A DNA stretch of 64,000 nt from Glandiceps talaboti (GCF_964340395.1 NC_135568.1:6066579-6130578); one strand, 5' to 3'. Positions 33,261 through 64,000 are shown, counted from the first letter of the stretch. Translations and numbers: made by a program. Notes: a model not told the origin generated them from the sequence alone.

Positions 33261-33697
33261 TAATGCTAGTCAAGCTTTCAAATGTATAGAGCAAATCTTT
33301 ATTTTATGACAAAACTTACAAATTTACAGCCTTTCCTTACCACTTTTCTAATATAAGGCACTCATTAAAATATTTAAAGGTTCAAATAAAATTGACTGAA
33401 TACATTTATACATTACATCGATCAATTTAATACATCAATTTTAATTTTGAATACATGTCACCTTACACATGACCATAGATGTGTCTTGTATCTAAATAAT
33501 TATGGGGTAGTAAGGATCACCCATTTCTTACTTGTGTGGTGAGATTTTTCCAAAAAACTAAATTTAATATGGGTAACTACTTTGTGACATATTACCAAAT
33601 GGTATGTATACTTATATATTTTGTTTGACTAGGTGTGCATTTCAAAATGCTGTACATGTATTGGTATTATCATTTCAACTTAACAAAGAAGTTAGCT

Positions 33698-33954
33698 AAT
33701 AGGGAACTTGCAAACCCGCCATGTTGAATGTTGCATCATGGGAAATGTGATAATAAATACTAATCAATTGGCATTGTAAACAATATTGTTACATTGTTTG
33801 TAACCACAAATAATCAATTCATAGTCACCCTGACCATTTTGGGAGGTTTATTTTATCAGCAGCTCCAGATTACGTGTATTACAATAACCACAGATAATCC
33901 CATAGTCCTTTGCGTCTGAGCATGCTCAGTCTGGCTTGCAAGTTCCCTATTGAA
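33698..33954. mobile_element. TIR element, full-length relative of the repeat at 4003-4157
   Basis: Starts AATAGGGAACTTGCAAACCC and ends with the inverse (GGCTTGCAAGTTCCCTATT), giving about 20-bp terminal inverted repeats around a 257-bp non-coding body. The second copy at 4003-4157 shows that this is a dispersed family. A target-site duplication is not clear. Confidence 0.7.
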
Positions 33955-36092
33955 AATAGTTTGTATGCTTAGGTACTTTGATGAGTTGTGTGTTTCAATA
34001 TGTTGTACATGTATATCACTTCAACTTAATAAAGCAGTTAGCTAAGACCAAAAAAAAAAGAACTGTTTCTGGTCAAGACAGTTTGTCTAAAATGGTGCGA
34101 CGATGCAAATTTTTTATTTTTAATTCTCAACAAACCTGTCACTCAATCTATTTTTTATGACAGTTACTGTTCTTTTTATTTAGTACTTTAGAGCAAGTGT
34201 GTATGTGGGGCAGATGTCAGTTGGTTGTTCATGATTGGCTCTGCAGTTGTCTTCACTGAAATAGGGAGTGTTATTTTTGTGTTTCCCCAAAGATCTGCAG
34301 ACTGCATGGGCTGGACAACCACACACAAAAAGACCAACGCCAGGGTATTTAAGTGATGTGCACACTGACCAGAAACAACTCCTTTTTTTTTGGCCTAATC
34401 GCAAATGATATCTATACTTATGTAGTGTATTTTATTTGATGAGTTGCGCATTTCAGAATGCAGTATGAGTATAACACTACAACCTAAACAAGAACTTGGC
34501 TACTTGTATCTTAGTGCTCACAAAATAATACACAATATAGAAGCAATTAATGAAATATTAAGTGTTACATGTGGAAAAAACCATGCTGATTGTATTCATT
34601 TATTTAAAAAAGAATATCATATATTCATATTTATCTAAATACAGATAGGCCTATATAATGTTAGGGGGTTAGAAAAGTATATCCCTTAAAAAATTTTGAC
34701 GTCTTTGTTCTGTATAAAATACATTAATATGGGTAGACAGAGAATAAATACTTTAGATTTGTATTAAATTAATTTTTGCAAAGTAATGCACGTAAAAAAT
34801 ATGTGGAAAAATTGTAAACCTGACCCTGTAAGTAAAGCCTGATGGGACAACTATAAGAGTATCATATTGATCAACTAACTTCCCCCCAGTTATTAAAAAT
34901 ATGAAAAAGTTCTTAAATATATATACATCTGTACTTTCAGTTCAGTGGTCATCCTCTAAGCATAGAAAAATGAAGAGGTTTTGTTTGCACACAACCATGT
35001 CTAACAGTTTGGTCACTATATCAGTAATTGCCCTTTACAATGTTGAGTGTGGCCTGTTCTGTAACATCAGAATGTACTTTGTGGAATGTCTTTTCTAAAT
35101 TTATGCTTGGAAACAATTTTTTTTACTGATAAACTTTGACATCATGCAAACAATTCAAATTGACTGGCATACTGTACTCTATAGCTGGTATTTACACAGG
35201 CCTTCTCATGGTATGTATTTATGCGACCTTTGACCTGACAGCATTGTGTTACTAATATGAATCATATGAGGAATTTTCAAAGTAATAAATCATGATTGTC
35301 TAATAAAATCTCAACTGACTATTTATATTTGAATTTTTTTCCTTATCAGAGTTCCTCTAAGTTATATATAGCCACCTATACTTGAAGGAATGATGCTACT
35401 ACTATTCATGACATTCACAAGCCATTAGCGGGCCAAGTGCAACAAACCCGCGGGCTTGCCTGGCGAAAACGGGTGTCATAAAAGTTGTTTGCATCTCTAA
35501 AGCTGTTTGTAGCGTTACTTATAATAGCCTAATAAATTGATAACAACTGATATAAGACGGAGATAAGGTTTGCCTCAATTGCAGTCCATGCAGACAGCCG
35601 AATAGAGGTTTTACAGCTGTTTACTTGTGTTATGTAAGAGCCCATCATCACATGTGTAAATATTGGTACTCTTTGATAACAAGTCAACTTGCTTGGCTAA
35701 TGGCTTGTCCCAGTAATGTTCTGCTATCTTGTAAGTTCCCTCACAAGCATCAGTCCTTCAAGACAACAGGTAAGCTAAGTTCCTCTAAGCTGACATGGAC
35801 AGATCCATGTGCCACAGAAATTCATGCAATCTAGTTAATCACTCCTTCACTGTCCATATTTCTACTCTGTGTGAACTTTCACGAAACTTTTGGCATAACA
35901 AATACTCTCTGAACTAAATGACAAACAGTTTCTGAAATCTTAAATTGACTACAAATCTAGTATTATACTATTAACATATCTACATAATGCTTTCTACATT
36001 TCTTCAACAATTCTTTTCAACTCTGACAGTAATCGGAGAGGATGGCATTAACTAAATCATAAGTTTGCATAAATTTGTTATTATAATTGCTT

Positions 36093-51586
<15,494 letters not shown>

Positions 51587-51682
51587 TTTATATACTGCAT
51601 CAACAAGAAAAGATGGTATGTTATGTTATGGTATGTTACATTGTATGTCCAACCAGTATTAAGCTTCAAACAGGTAATTAAT

Positions 51683-51910
51683 CAATCTGATTAAAATCTG
51701 ATGTAGGAATAGATTAAATTGCGTTATTTATCTCTATTTCCTTCAAATATTGTCCTTTGTTTTCGATTTTGTTATTCTAGGTGTAACCACCTTTGTGGGG
51801 GACAGTGGTCACTTTTGAAACAACAAAATAAAAACAACGGACAACATGACCGAAATAGAGGTAAATAAAGCAATCAAGCCAAATTCCTACATCAGTCTTT
51901 AATCAGATTG
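51683..51910. mobile_element. Foldback (palindromic) element
   Basis: CAATCTGATTAAAATCTGAT at the left end is mirrored by ATCAGTCTTTAATCAGATTG at the right, and both arms continue with TATTTATCTCTATTTCCTTC-like sequence. The flanks GTAATTAAT and GTAATCACG could be a diverged target-site duplication. A single arm also occurs at 24347-24436. Confidence 0.75.
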
Positions 51911-52291
51911 GTAATCACGTGTACATTTAATTATAAATATACATGTAGTACTAGTAGATAGATATATGGGCGATTCCCTACCGCAACCAACAACATTCAC
52001 TTTCACCTTCTTGTTTTTGCAGCCCATCGTTTGGTTCATCCCTTACGTTTTGTACAGTTACAAATACGACAAAATAATCATCAAATAAATATTTCACAAA
52101 CCTCTCAGACTTGACTACTCCTACATACTCCAGCAGTAAACGTAGCTGTACATGATTATCAGTTACAAATCAGACAACATCGCCATCTTGTCTAACGCCC
52201 GGAAATTATGTAGGGCAAGTAAATAAAGGGGTCACCAACAGAGGGCGTTATATATCTTGCCGATTGCTAATCTAATCCAAACGCGTATATA

Positions 52292-52503
52292 CACAGGGGC
52301 GTGTAATATTTCATAGATTGTTGTTTTCCAGGTCTACAGACTAAATATAACAACCTTTTGAATATATATTCCTACCTGTACAGGGGAAGAGAGATATTTA
52401 TAGTATACGTAGTAGTATAGAGATTGATACATTTGTAGCAGCAAGATTCGTATGATATTTTCCTAAGAAAACGGAAATCTAAGCAATAATACACGCCCCT
52501 GTG
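52292..52503. mobile_element. hAT-like MITE, 212 bp, with perfect 8-bp target-site duplication
   Basis: The ends are CACAGGGGCGTGTA and its inverse TACACGCCCCTGTG, with further imperfect complementarity inward. The flanking 8-mer CGTATATA is duplicated exactly at 52284-52291 and 52504-52511. An 8-bp duplication and CA-GGGG termini are hAT superfamily hallmarks. No coding capacity. Confidence 0.87.
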
Positions 52504-53270
52504 CGTATATATAAAGCGGTGAAAGCAAAAGTGAGCCTGGACAAATCAGCTAATAGCAGCGAATCATAAATGTTATAGAAACACCGTAAATGTTGGCCTC
52601 ATATATATGGGAAGCTATGGGAAGCCGTTCAGGCCAAAAATATTTTTTTATTTTAGCTATAGTATTTCATATTTTTCTTACTTACAAACTAATTTTAACC
52701 GTTTATGTATTTTTATTCCATGGTTACATTATTTTAATTGAAATAAGTTTTCATTTATTTGAGAATATTGTTTTATTTTTCGTCAAACCAGAATTTTTTA
52801 AAGGATTATATATAATTGAAAGTCAAAACATATTTTTTGTTAGTTATTTTATTTTATTTTTTTAATTTAAAAAAAAAATTTCAACTTTTTTTTTCTCTCA
52901 ACTTTTTTTTTTGGCCGAGTCTGCTGACAGGCGCCGGTCACGAGTCCGAATGTTTATTACAATGTTACTCAAATAGGCTTATAGTTTGTTTCTGCAATGA
53001 TCTCCTCAGACATTGCTGATCTGTGATCTCTCACCCACACTATTCGAGTGGTATCATAGTTACAGATCTAGTGATGTAGATAGGCTAAAAAAAGTCCGAG
53101 AGAGGTAGAGAAAGAACACATAACATCCTTTGCATGGTTAACACGTTACATCTTACATCTTTTATTAAAGTTTTCCAATTTATTCATGAAATACATTGTT
53201 TTGTTTCTTTGCGTGTGTGTTTGTTTGCTTGTTTGTCTGTATGTTTGTTTGTTTGTTTGTCTGTTTGTTG

Positions 53271-53274
<4 letters not shown>

Positions 53275-53322
<48 letters not shown>
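53275..53322. repeat. (GT)n microsatellite
   Basis: About 48 bp of GT preceded by GTTT/GTCT-rich sequence. Confidence 0.93.
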
Positions 53323-53325
<3 letters not shown>

Positions 53326-53462
53326 TCATAATTTAATATCCTGTTGTGGGAATATTCTTCTCTTTTGTAATTGACACTGGGTTTTTTTATCTTCAGACTG
53401 CTTTCATTCTTTGGCATTGAAACATTTTTTTCCGTTTATGATCATATATGTTTTTCTTGGTT

Positions 53463-53700
53463 TGATTTGTAGAACATTTATCCGATATAAAATTAACAAT
53501 TCCTCTATGGCTCAAATCTTGTAAGATTTGGAAATCAATGGTAAGACATTCTTCCGTTTCGGGTCATACCATATAGTTTCAAATTAATCTAATTATCTAT
53601 TCACTGCTATTTTAGGGAGCGGCCAAAAGCCGTACAGATCAATTCTCTTGCAAAATAGAGTTACCATGGTAAACATTACGAACCCCTCACCGATATACAG
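53463..53700 (-). pseudogene. Relic of a third ST8Sia-like last exon
   Basis: Minus strand. It aligns to the last exons at 54120-54474 and 59371-59725. The S-motif survives as IGEGFVMFTMVTLFCKRIDL then YGFWPL, but the frame then meets a stop within about 10 codons. Further on, recognisable nucleotides (CAAATCTTGTAAGATTTGG, GAACATTTATCCG) remain without an open frame. No upstream exons of this copy are visible. Confidence 0.8.
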
Positions 53701-53744
53701 TTTCACAATTGATACAAAATTAATAGTTTTGAGATATGTTCAGG

Positions 53745-53745
<1 letters not shown>

Positions 53746-53835
<90 letters not shown>

Positions 53836-53836
53836 C
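53746..53836. repeat. (GACA)n at the left boundary of duplication unit 1
   Basis: Pure GACA array immediately followed by CCTCCCGTAAG...TAATGACCAACCACAC, the same junction seen after the array at 58843-59090. Confidence 0.97.
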
Positions 53837-54610
53837 CTCCCGTAAGTAAGGTAATGACCAACCACACAATGAATGACCAGACACCGACTGTTGAAATTTG
53901 CATGTAAACTTGTAAATATAGTAGTAACCATGTCAGTATGGTTATACATACATATATATTTCTGTAATTCCATAGTCTTGAGACATATTATTTTTGAAAA
54001 TACTCTTTTCTCTTTGTTATATTGTCACTGTTTTGTACTCTTTGTTCTTGAAACTACACTTCTGTTCATATCTTGAGGCATATTACTAAAAATGATATAT
54101 TGGCTTCTTTGTTATATTGTTAGTGTTTCGTACTGTTCGTTCTTGAAACTACTGTTCTTTTCTTTACTGTAAGCGGAACGTTTTTCTGTGTTTGATTATT
54201 CAAACTATTTCCCATTCTGTGACTAGAACATTTGTCCGAGATGAGATTCACTATACCTCTCCGATTCAAATCTTGTAAGATTTGGTAATCGGTAGGCAAG
54301 GCATTCTTTTTCCCCGCGTCATACAAAATTTTTTCATAATAGTGATGTCCAACCATATTTCCTTTGCTGTCTTTAGAGAAAGGCCAAAAGCCATATATAT
54401 CAATTTTCTTGCAGAAGAGAGTTGCAATAGTAAAAGTTATGAAGCCCTCGCCGATGTTTGTCTTATTCCAATACCTGAAAGAATGAAACAGATTGAAACA
54501 TTAAGACTCATTCCTTTCACAATATGACGATATCACGATATCATTAAGGTAGAAACTGGTCCTTTTGAAAAGCGGTAAAAGCAACTTGGAGATTCATCGG
54601 TCAACTTGGA

Positions 54611-54856
<246 letters not shown>

Positions 54857-55711
54857 GAATTTTATTGCAATACACAAAAACACATTGCGTAATATTTACC
54901 TCAGCATTGCTTCAGGATATACCGGGATTGGAGAATATGCAACTTTGAAGGTGAAGTTCCTCTTGATCAATGTCTCGTTTATCATAAACTCAACCTGCGG
55001 CAGTGTGTTTTCAGTTAATGATACATTATGTGGAAACCAAATGATGGAGTCCTGCAGATGCGTCATGGCGATATAGTGTCTTTCTCTGTCAGGCCCTTTT
55101 CTAGCGAATGAACCCCACCGTTGATTCTTATAGGGAAGTTTCTTCTTGGAGTTGGTTATATTACCCGTGTGTGTGTGAAGGTATTTGCTGACGAACTGAA
55201 TGCAAAATTTAACCTATTCAGAGCTGTCAAATTCGTTTTTCTACCAACATGATTTTCATAACCACGTATATCTGCCAGATTAATTCTAATAACAAAATCA
55301 TGTGAATCGATTTCATTTCCACAGTAGCTGTCTCTCAAAATACCACTGCTTCCAACGATTGCACAACTTTCCTGGGGTTTTATAGTGTAAAAGATATCGT
55401 CGTAATTATCCAAGACGTCACCACTAGGTGGCGTCCCATTAAGCCAGGGCATCTGGGGGAATTTCATCGTCTCTGGTTCAACATGACTTTTGTATATTGC
55501 TAGCGATGCTTTCAGATCAAACATCCGGGAGATATTACACCTTGAATTGCAGGAAGAAAAAACGAGTTATACAAGACACATGCCCTCAAATACTTTAATT
55601 CTATGTGATTAACAAATGAAATGCTATCGAATTCTACTTTCTTCCATACACAACCTGAAAATTGTACTTGAAATTTTCGACACCGCAGTCTTTGTCAACA
55701 GACTGACCCAC

Positions 55712-56005
<294 letters not shown>

Positions 56006-56597
56006 CCTCACCGTAACTCTGCAAGGCTATTCACAGTATAGTTGTCACACGGATCAACATAAATAATTTTTGGAGTCGGAGAAACGGTCTCATATCTGGA
56101 AATTTAAGATAAATTTTTTTAAAGATAGTGATATATATAATATGCCTGGTAAATTGTCGTCAATTATGTATAATTTCTGAACGTCACCCATGCCAAGGAT
56201 TTGGATATTCAACACAGTGGAACTTGTTTTGAGATACTTTGGTACGATAAAGGCAATATTCTGGGGGGTTTTTTCATCCCAGTAAGCGTCGCCAAAGATC
56301 CAAGTCTATGTTTAGGTATAAATTATATTTCATCATCACATTCCTTAAAATATATCCTGATACAACCCTGCAGTCATGGCAACCCTGCAGTCATGGCTTT
56401 ATCGAACACACATATATATGGAGTCAGCAGGTACATGAAGAGTTCACTAATTAGATTAATACTTACGATCTATACGTTGGCAGTTTGAGTATATAGGATG
56501 CATAGTTAATCGTGACGTTGGACCATTTTACATACATTGCCATTATCATGGAGGTTAACACGACCAGACTGATGAATGTCAACTTTTTGACCTCCAT

Positions 56598-58840
56598 AAC
56601 ACTTACTTATTGCCCAGAAGTAATGATCCTGCTGAGAAAGTAAAAAGATTTGAGTCAACAACGTTGGCGTACAGTATTTGATCAAAGGCCGTGTCTATGA
56701 TGAGAATGTGATACACGAGTCTGTAATTAGATTAGTAAGCTGTTCAAAAAGCTGCTGGACTATTTATCTTTTGTTGTTGTTGAATGGTGGACGATGGTTT
56801 CTATTCTCATGAAATAAATTCAAATGAAGTAAAATAAATACATAGATAAATGCAATAGAGTTCTTTTCTCGCTGCACAAATCATGGCCATTCACCCATGG
56901 AACTCTATTTACATATAAATAAGTATATCTGAAATAAAGACGTAGTTTGATGTACTCTAGCCAACCATAAACCCGGTACCCTTGTTCTACATTCACCATA
57001 TTATTGTCTAACCATGGAGGTATCGCCCCTTATGGTCTAACTATCATGAGTCTTCCACGTGGTGTACCTGTTCGTAAGCCTCGTCGACGTAATATAGTTA
57101 GAGAGGAGACCGATCTTCACCAGTGTGAATCGACACGACCATGGTATTGTCAATGTACTTTCTGTGATTACATTGTTACAGTACCTGTTCTTCGCATATG
57201 TCTATTTCTTGTGAGATTCAGTGTTGTGAATGGCTTCAGATTACCATGGAAATGAGATGATTCCTTACCTTTTATGTGTATTTAGCCGCCCCGTTTCGTG
57301 CTAGTAAAGTAAATAATCCCGTGCACCATATAGACAATGTCTGGGAAACTGCCGACGATTAGACTCGTTCACGGTGCTCGCTTCGTGAATAAGCAAATTT
57401 CCTAAACGCTGAGTTGAATGCTTACCAGTCATAACGTCCCCGGGTCAAAACGTCCCCGGGTCAAAACGTCCCCGGGTATGACCAAAACGTCCCCGGGTCA
57501 AAAACGTCCCCGGGTCAAAACGTCCTCGGGTATGACCAAAATTTAACCAAGAGACTTGACTGTGTAACAGTTTCCGTTCCTTCCCTAAAAGTGTCAATAA
57601 TTACCGTGAAAGTTGCAATTTACTTTTTCACCGACTCGCCAGTGCATACTACTTTCGTTCATCACGATTAACTATATTTGCATGATGTGCTAAATACATT
57701 GATCAATCGCAACATTCAAGTATTTGAAGCGTCGCCACGCGTGACTTTAAACCTTACCGCCCTCTTCATTTGTGTTGCTAATTAGCACTTGTGTTAGCCG
57801 ATCCATGGGAGCCGCATAAACGTATTTTGGGCACCTGAGGTGGGTACGCAGTCACATTACTGTATTGTGATGTAAGAAATAGTAAGAAATAAGGATATAA
57901 TGTAACACACACACACACACACACTCACACACAAATAGTTTGGGTCGAGGAAAGTGGAAAGACGGGGACGTTTTGACCTGGGGACGTTTTGACCCGGGGA
58001 CGTTTTGACTTATGGAAACCGGGGACGTTTTGACCCGGGGACGTTTTGACTGGATACCGTTTTGTGAAGGGTTGTACACCTTCGGAAACCCATGTACTTT
58101 ATATCAAGATTAATTTTCAGAGTGCTATCAGACCATTCTATTCACAAAAATACAACCCATACATCTAATGCAATGCTGTTATGTCAAATATGTACAAACT
58201 CTATATTCGGAAAAGCCCGGGGCGACGGTTAGGGTGGTGGATGCGTCAAAAGATGCCTTTCTTTCGGACGTTCTGCACACATTTTAACGTCTACACAACA
58301 CACCCTTTATAACTGTACAGATTTTAAGTACGCCAACCCCACCCAACACGATTAACCTTCTAATTTTGTGGCGAATGTTGTCCTTTCAGTCTACCATTCA
58401 CATCATTCCACACACTATCAACATACTTTCATGTTTGACCAAATAAATAATTTGCTGTATCAAAATTTGAATAACTGCAGACTTTAAAAAAAAAAACATT
58501 TTTGCCAGATATATTCCAAATTATCCACAATGACAACAATAAAATACAAATTACGTAATTCAGTAGCAACAACGAAAATAACGACGTTTGACAAATATCA
58601 CAACTTTTGTAAAACCACGTGTAAACACCATTTGTAACCATCTGTTCTACTATACATGCTACTCAAACTGAATGACATAAATGTAAATGTACTGATGTTA
58701 ATATTTAGCCTATTTGCTGAAAATCAACAATTATGGAAATTACTCATTGATTTTCATAGAATGTTTGAACTATTCAGTTATATTGCAATAAAGATATGGA
58801 ATCGTTGAAGACATGCAGTAGTTTGTGAGATATCATGTTC

Positions 58841-58842
<2 letters not shown>
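56598..58842. other. Upstream flank of copy A
   Basis: Shared with the flank of copy B (61738-63335) except for the inserted element at 57425-58054. It should include the promoter and any 5' UTR exon of copy A. Nothing coding is supported. Confidence 0.55.
57425..58054. mobile_element. TIR element with arrayed AACGTCCCCGGGTCAA repeats, absent from the sister duplicate
   Basis: The left end reads CCAGTCATAACGTCCCCGGG and the right end is the inverse of CCAGTCAAAACGTCCCCGGG. Each end carries several tandem AACGTCCCCGGGTCAA units, in opposite orientations. The flanking dinucleotide TA is present on both sides. The element interrupts sequence otherwise alignable with unit 2 near 62300-62650. It contains a (CA)n run at 57905-57932 and no ORF of note. 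Confidence 0.72.
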
Positions 58843-58918
<76 letters not shown>

Positions 58919-59090
58919 GGACGGACAGACGGACGGACGGACGGACGGGCGGACGGACGGACGGACGGACGGACGGGCGGGCGGGCGGACGGACGGACGG
59001 ACGGACGGACGGACGGGCGGACGGGCGGGCGGGCGGGCGGGCGGGCGGGCGGGCGGGCGGACGGACGGACGGACGGACAGACAGACAGAC
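58843..59090. repeat. Compound GACA-GACG-GGCG array at the start of unit 2
   Basis: Ordered blocks of GACA, then GACG, then GGCG tetranucleotides with interspersed variants, closing with GACG and GACA. It is followed by the same single-copy junction as the array at 53746-53836. Confidence 0.96.
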
Positions 59091-59370
59091 CCATCCGTAA
59101 GGTAATAACCAATTACACAATGAATGACCAGACACCGACTGTTGAAATTTGCATGTAAACTTGCAAATATAGTAGTAACCATGTTAGTGTGGTTATACAT
59201 ACATATATATTTCTGTAATTCCATAGTCTTGAGACATATTATTTTTGAAAATACTCTTGTCTCTTTGTTATATTGTCACTGTTTTGTACTCTTTGTTCTT
59301 GAAACTACACTTCTGTTCATATCTTGAGGCATATTACTAAAAATGATATATTGGCTTCTTTGTTATATTG

Positions 59371-61737
<2,367 letters not shown>

Positions 61738-64000
61738 AACACTTACTTACTTATTACCAAGAAGTAGTGATCCTGAAAAAGTAAAAAGATTGAATCAACA
61801 ACGTTTTCGTACAGTATTTTTGAGTTGCTAGGTATTTGTCGTACATTGATAATGAGAACACTTTTCTCATTGAAACAATCACAGCTATTTACCTTTGAAA
61901 CTTCGTTTACATATGAATAAGTATCTGAAATAAAACATAGTACATACTCTAGCCAACTTATAAGCTACTGGTTTTTAAACATTGTGTCTCCCCTAATACA
62001 GTCATGGTTCTACATTCACCATACACTTGTCTAGCTATATTGAGTCTCCTAATATTACGAACGACATGGTTTATTTGTTTGTAAGATTCGTCGAGCATAG
62101 ATATCAATAGAATAGCCCATTTACATCAGTCTCCTCTCCAACTATTACGTCGACCATGGATGTATACTTTCTGTGAGCACATTGTACATGTTCGTTGCTT
62201 CTGTCTGTTTCTAGCGAGATTCTTGTTAAAGGCTGTTGTGAATGGTTTCAGATTATCACGGAAAAGAAACGATTCCTTACCTTCTAAGAAGTTCTATTTG
62301 TATTTAGTCATCCCTTCTCGTGTCAGTAATGTAAACCATCCCACCATATAGTGTCTGGCAAACTCTCTGTGTTTTGACTTGTTTCGTAATTTCCAAACGA
62401 CGAATTTACCATAATAAAACATTATGTGGTAGCTGGATAGAGTTCTGTGCTTACGGGTATATGATTATGTAATCGTTATAGATTGACACTTAATAAAATC
62501 ACGATACAAGACATTTCAAAGAGCATTGGCTTGATTATTCACGGTGAAATAGCTGGTGTAGCTATGATAAAGCGAGGCCAGTACAATACAGTGATCGATA
62601 ACAATACAATGCTGGAAAAAATAAAACTGCTTGTTTTGTTAGGGGTTTTACGTCTCCGAAAACCCGTGTATACTTTATATCAAGGCTAGTCTCCAGAGTG
62701 CTATCAAACCAATTCTGTTCACAAAAATACAACACATACATCTAATGCAATTCTGTTATAAGTCAGATATGTACAAACTCTATATTTCAGTGGTAACGCC
62801 CGGAGCCACCGTTAGGGCGGTGAATGCGTCGTGTCAGTCTTTCAGACACGCTGCATACACTGTAAGGTAAACAAGTTTTCAACACACCCTTTAGTAGAGA
62901 TTTTGAGTGTGCGCCCCCCACCCGGTCCACTCACACAAGCGAAAGTACCATCTTACGATTATTTTCAGATTACTGAATCTTCCAAAATTAGGACGAACAT
63001 TGCCCTTTCAGTCTATCATTGGTACAATTCCAAACATTATCAACACACTTTCATGTTTTGACCAAAATAAATATTTTTTTTTAACTGCAGACATTTTGAC
63101 CTTTTTGTCAAATTTATTCCAAAGTATCCTCAATCATCAATGGCAACAACATATGAATTACGTGATTCAGTAGTAACAGCAAAAATATAACAAGTTTGAC
63201 AAATATTACAATATTTATTTAAAAAAAAAAACCATGTGTAAACATTATTAGTAACCACCTGTTGAAATATCCACACTGCACAAGCTACTCAAACTGAATG
63301 ACGTAAATGCTAATTATGTATGCTAATGTGATTATTCAATTAAATCCGTGGAGGAGGTAAATTTTGCAGTTTTGGGGTTTACTTTGAATTTCAATGAAGT
63401 TGATTTATCGCGAAAATTTCAAGTATCACCTTTCCACACATAGATTGATGTAAACTGTACATACTGTTATTGCATCATTAGCTGTTGATGTTGTCATTGT
63501 AACATGTTGAAAATAAACGACAGTCTCCCAATACACATAATTAAATTAAATTCCGGACATTCAGTGTGAATACACCCACGATAACCTTACATTAACTAAC
63601 ATAACTGTTTCGTCTAAAGTACACTTTGCTCAGTATCATTCAAACTGAACAAACCACCCCTTTGAAAACACTGCTGACTGAGAGACAGAAGTGTCTACTA
63701 ATGAGACCGTACAGAGCTAGTACAGCGACCTTTATCGTCCGATGAAGGAGTGGTAATCGCGCCCTCAACAAAACAATTAGAAAGTTGTTCAAAATCGGTT
63801 GGCCTTGACCTGCAGTGCGCTGCCTGTGAGTCAACTTTCTGTTTTGAAATATTTAGACGCTAACGTTATCGTTATCAGGTTGCCACTACCCATATTGGAT
63901 AACATTGCAAGCAGAAAAAAGGTTTGTATTGTTATTTGGCGATTTTTTTTCTTTTAATGTGAATTTGTGTGAGTGTTTTTCTGGTAGGCCCAGACGTCAC
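61738..64000. other. Upstream flank of copy B and right edge of window
   Basis: To about 63335 this is the flank shared with copy A; the remainder is AT-rich single-copy-looking sequence. No coding exon, RNA gene or array is recognised. Confidence 0.55.

Larger units (their letters stand above)
32937..36092. other. Tail-to-tail intergenic region
   Basis: Separates the 3' ends of the plus-strand LRR-caspase gene and the minus-strand SPFH gene. AT-rich; it contains the TIR repeat at 33698-33954 and no supported gene. Confidence 0.6.
51587..53462. other. Interval between the SPFH gene start and the sialyltransferase array
   Basis: Contains the foldback element at 51683-51910, the hAT-like MITE at 52292-52503, T-rich low-complexity sequence around 52650-52910 and a (GT)n run at 53275-53322. 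The SPFH-gene promoter should lie within it. No ORF with family similarity. Confidence 0.6.

Noticed and set aside
51594-51600. TATATAAA just before the SPFH-gene start codon as a TATA box
   Set aside because: It is only a few bases from the ATG and directly follows an acceptor-like GATGCAG, so a splice junction after a 5' UTR exon is the better reading.

Overview
This is animal nuclear DNA. Coding sequence is split into short exons with GT-AG introns, intergenic and intronic DNA is AT-rich and dense in microsatellites, and there are SINEs, a LINE tail and small inverted-repeat elements. The gene content (a BMPER/Crossveinless-2 orthologue, alpha-2,8-sialyltransferase-type genes and an LRR-caspase fusion) fits a marine bilaterian, most likely an invertebrate deuterostome such as a lancelet or hemichordate. 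The species cannot be fixed from the sequence alone. There are no operons, CRISPR arrays or bacterial features.

Layout. (1) 1-21.5 kb: the 5' half of a BMPER/Crossveinless-2-like secreted BMP regulator on the minus strand. Five exons are joined in phase (signal peptide, then von Willebrand factor C modules), including a 16-kb intron; the rest of the gene lies beyond the left edge. (2) 21.5-30.2 kb: no supported gene. (3) 30.24-32.94 kb, plus strand: a two-exon gene encoding 14 leucine-rich repeats followed by a complete caspase domain with the SHG and QACRG active-site motifs. (4) 36.1-51.6 kb, minus strand, tail-to-tail with the caspase gene: an 11-exon gene for a 580-residue single-pass membrane protein with a proline-rich PPxY-containing N-terminus, one membrane segment, and an SPFH/band-7-like domain interrupted by a cysteine-rich insert. 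I cannot name it. (5) 53.4-63.3 kb: a tandem array of ST8Sia-like sialyltransferase loci on the minus strand. Copy B is intact (401 aa), copy A has a 5-nt frameshifting insertion, and a third locus survives only as a decayed last exon. The ~5-kb duplication units begin at (GACA)n arrays.

The genes are not an obvious functional cassette. The items most worth a second look are the LRR-caspase fusion, the sialyltransferase family whose motif-VS His/Glu pair appears to be Asn/Asp in every copy, the unnamed SPFH membrane protein, and several hairpin/TIR elements. One of these is a clean hAT-like MITE with an 8-bp target duplication, and one element is present in only one of the two sialyltransferase duplicates.
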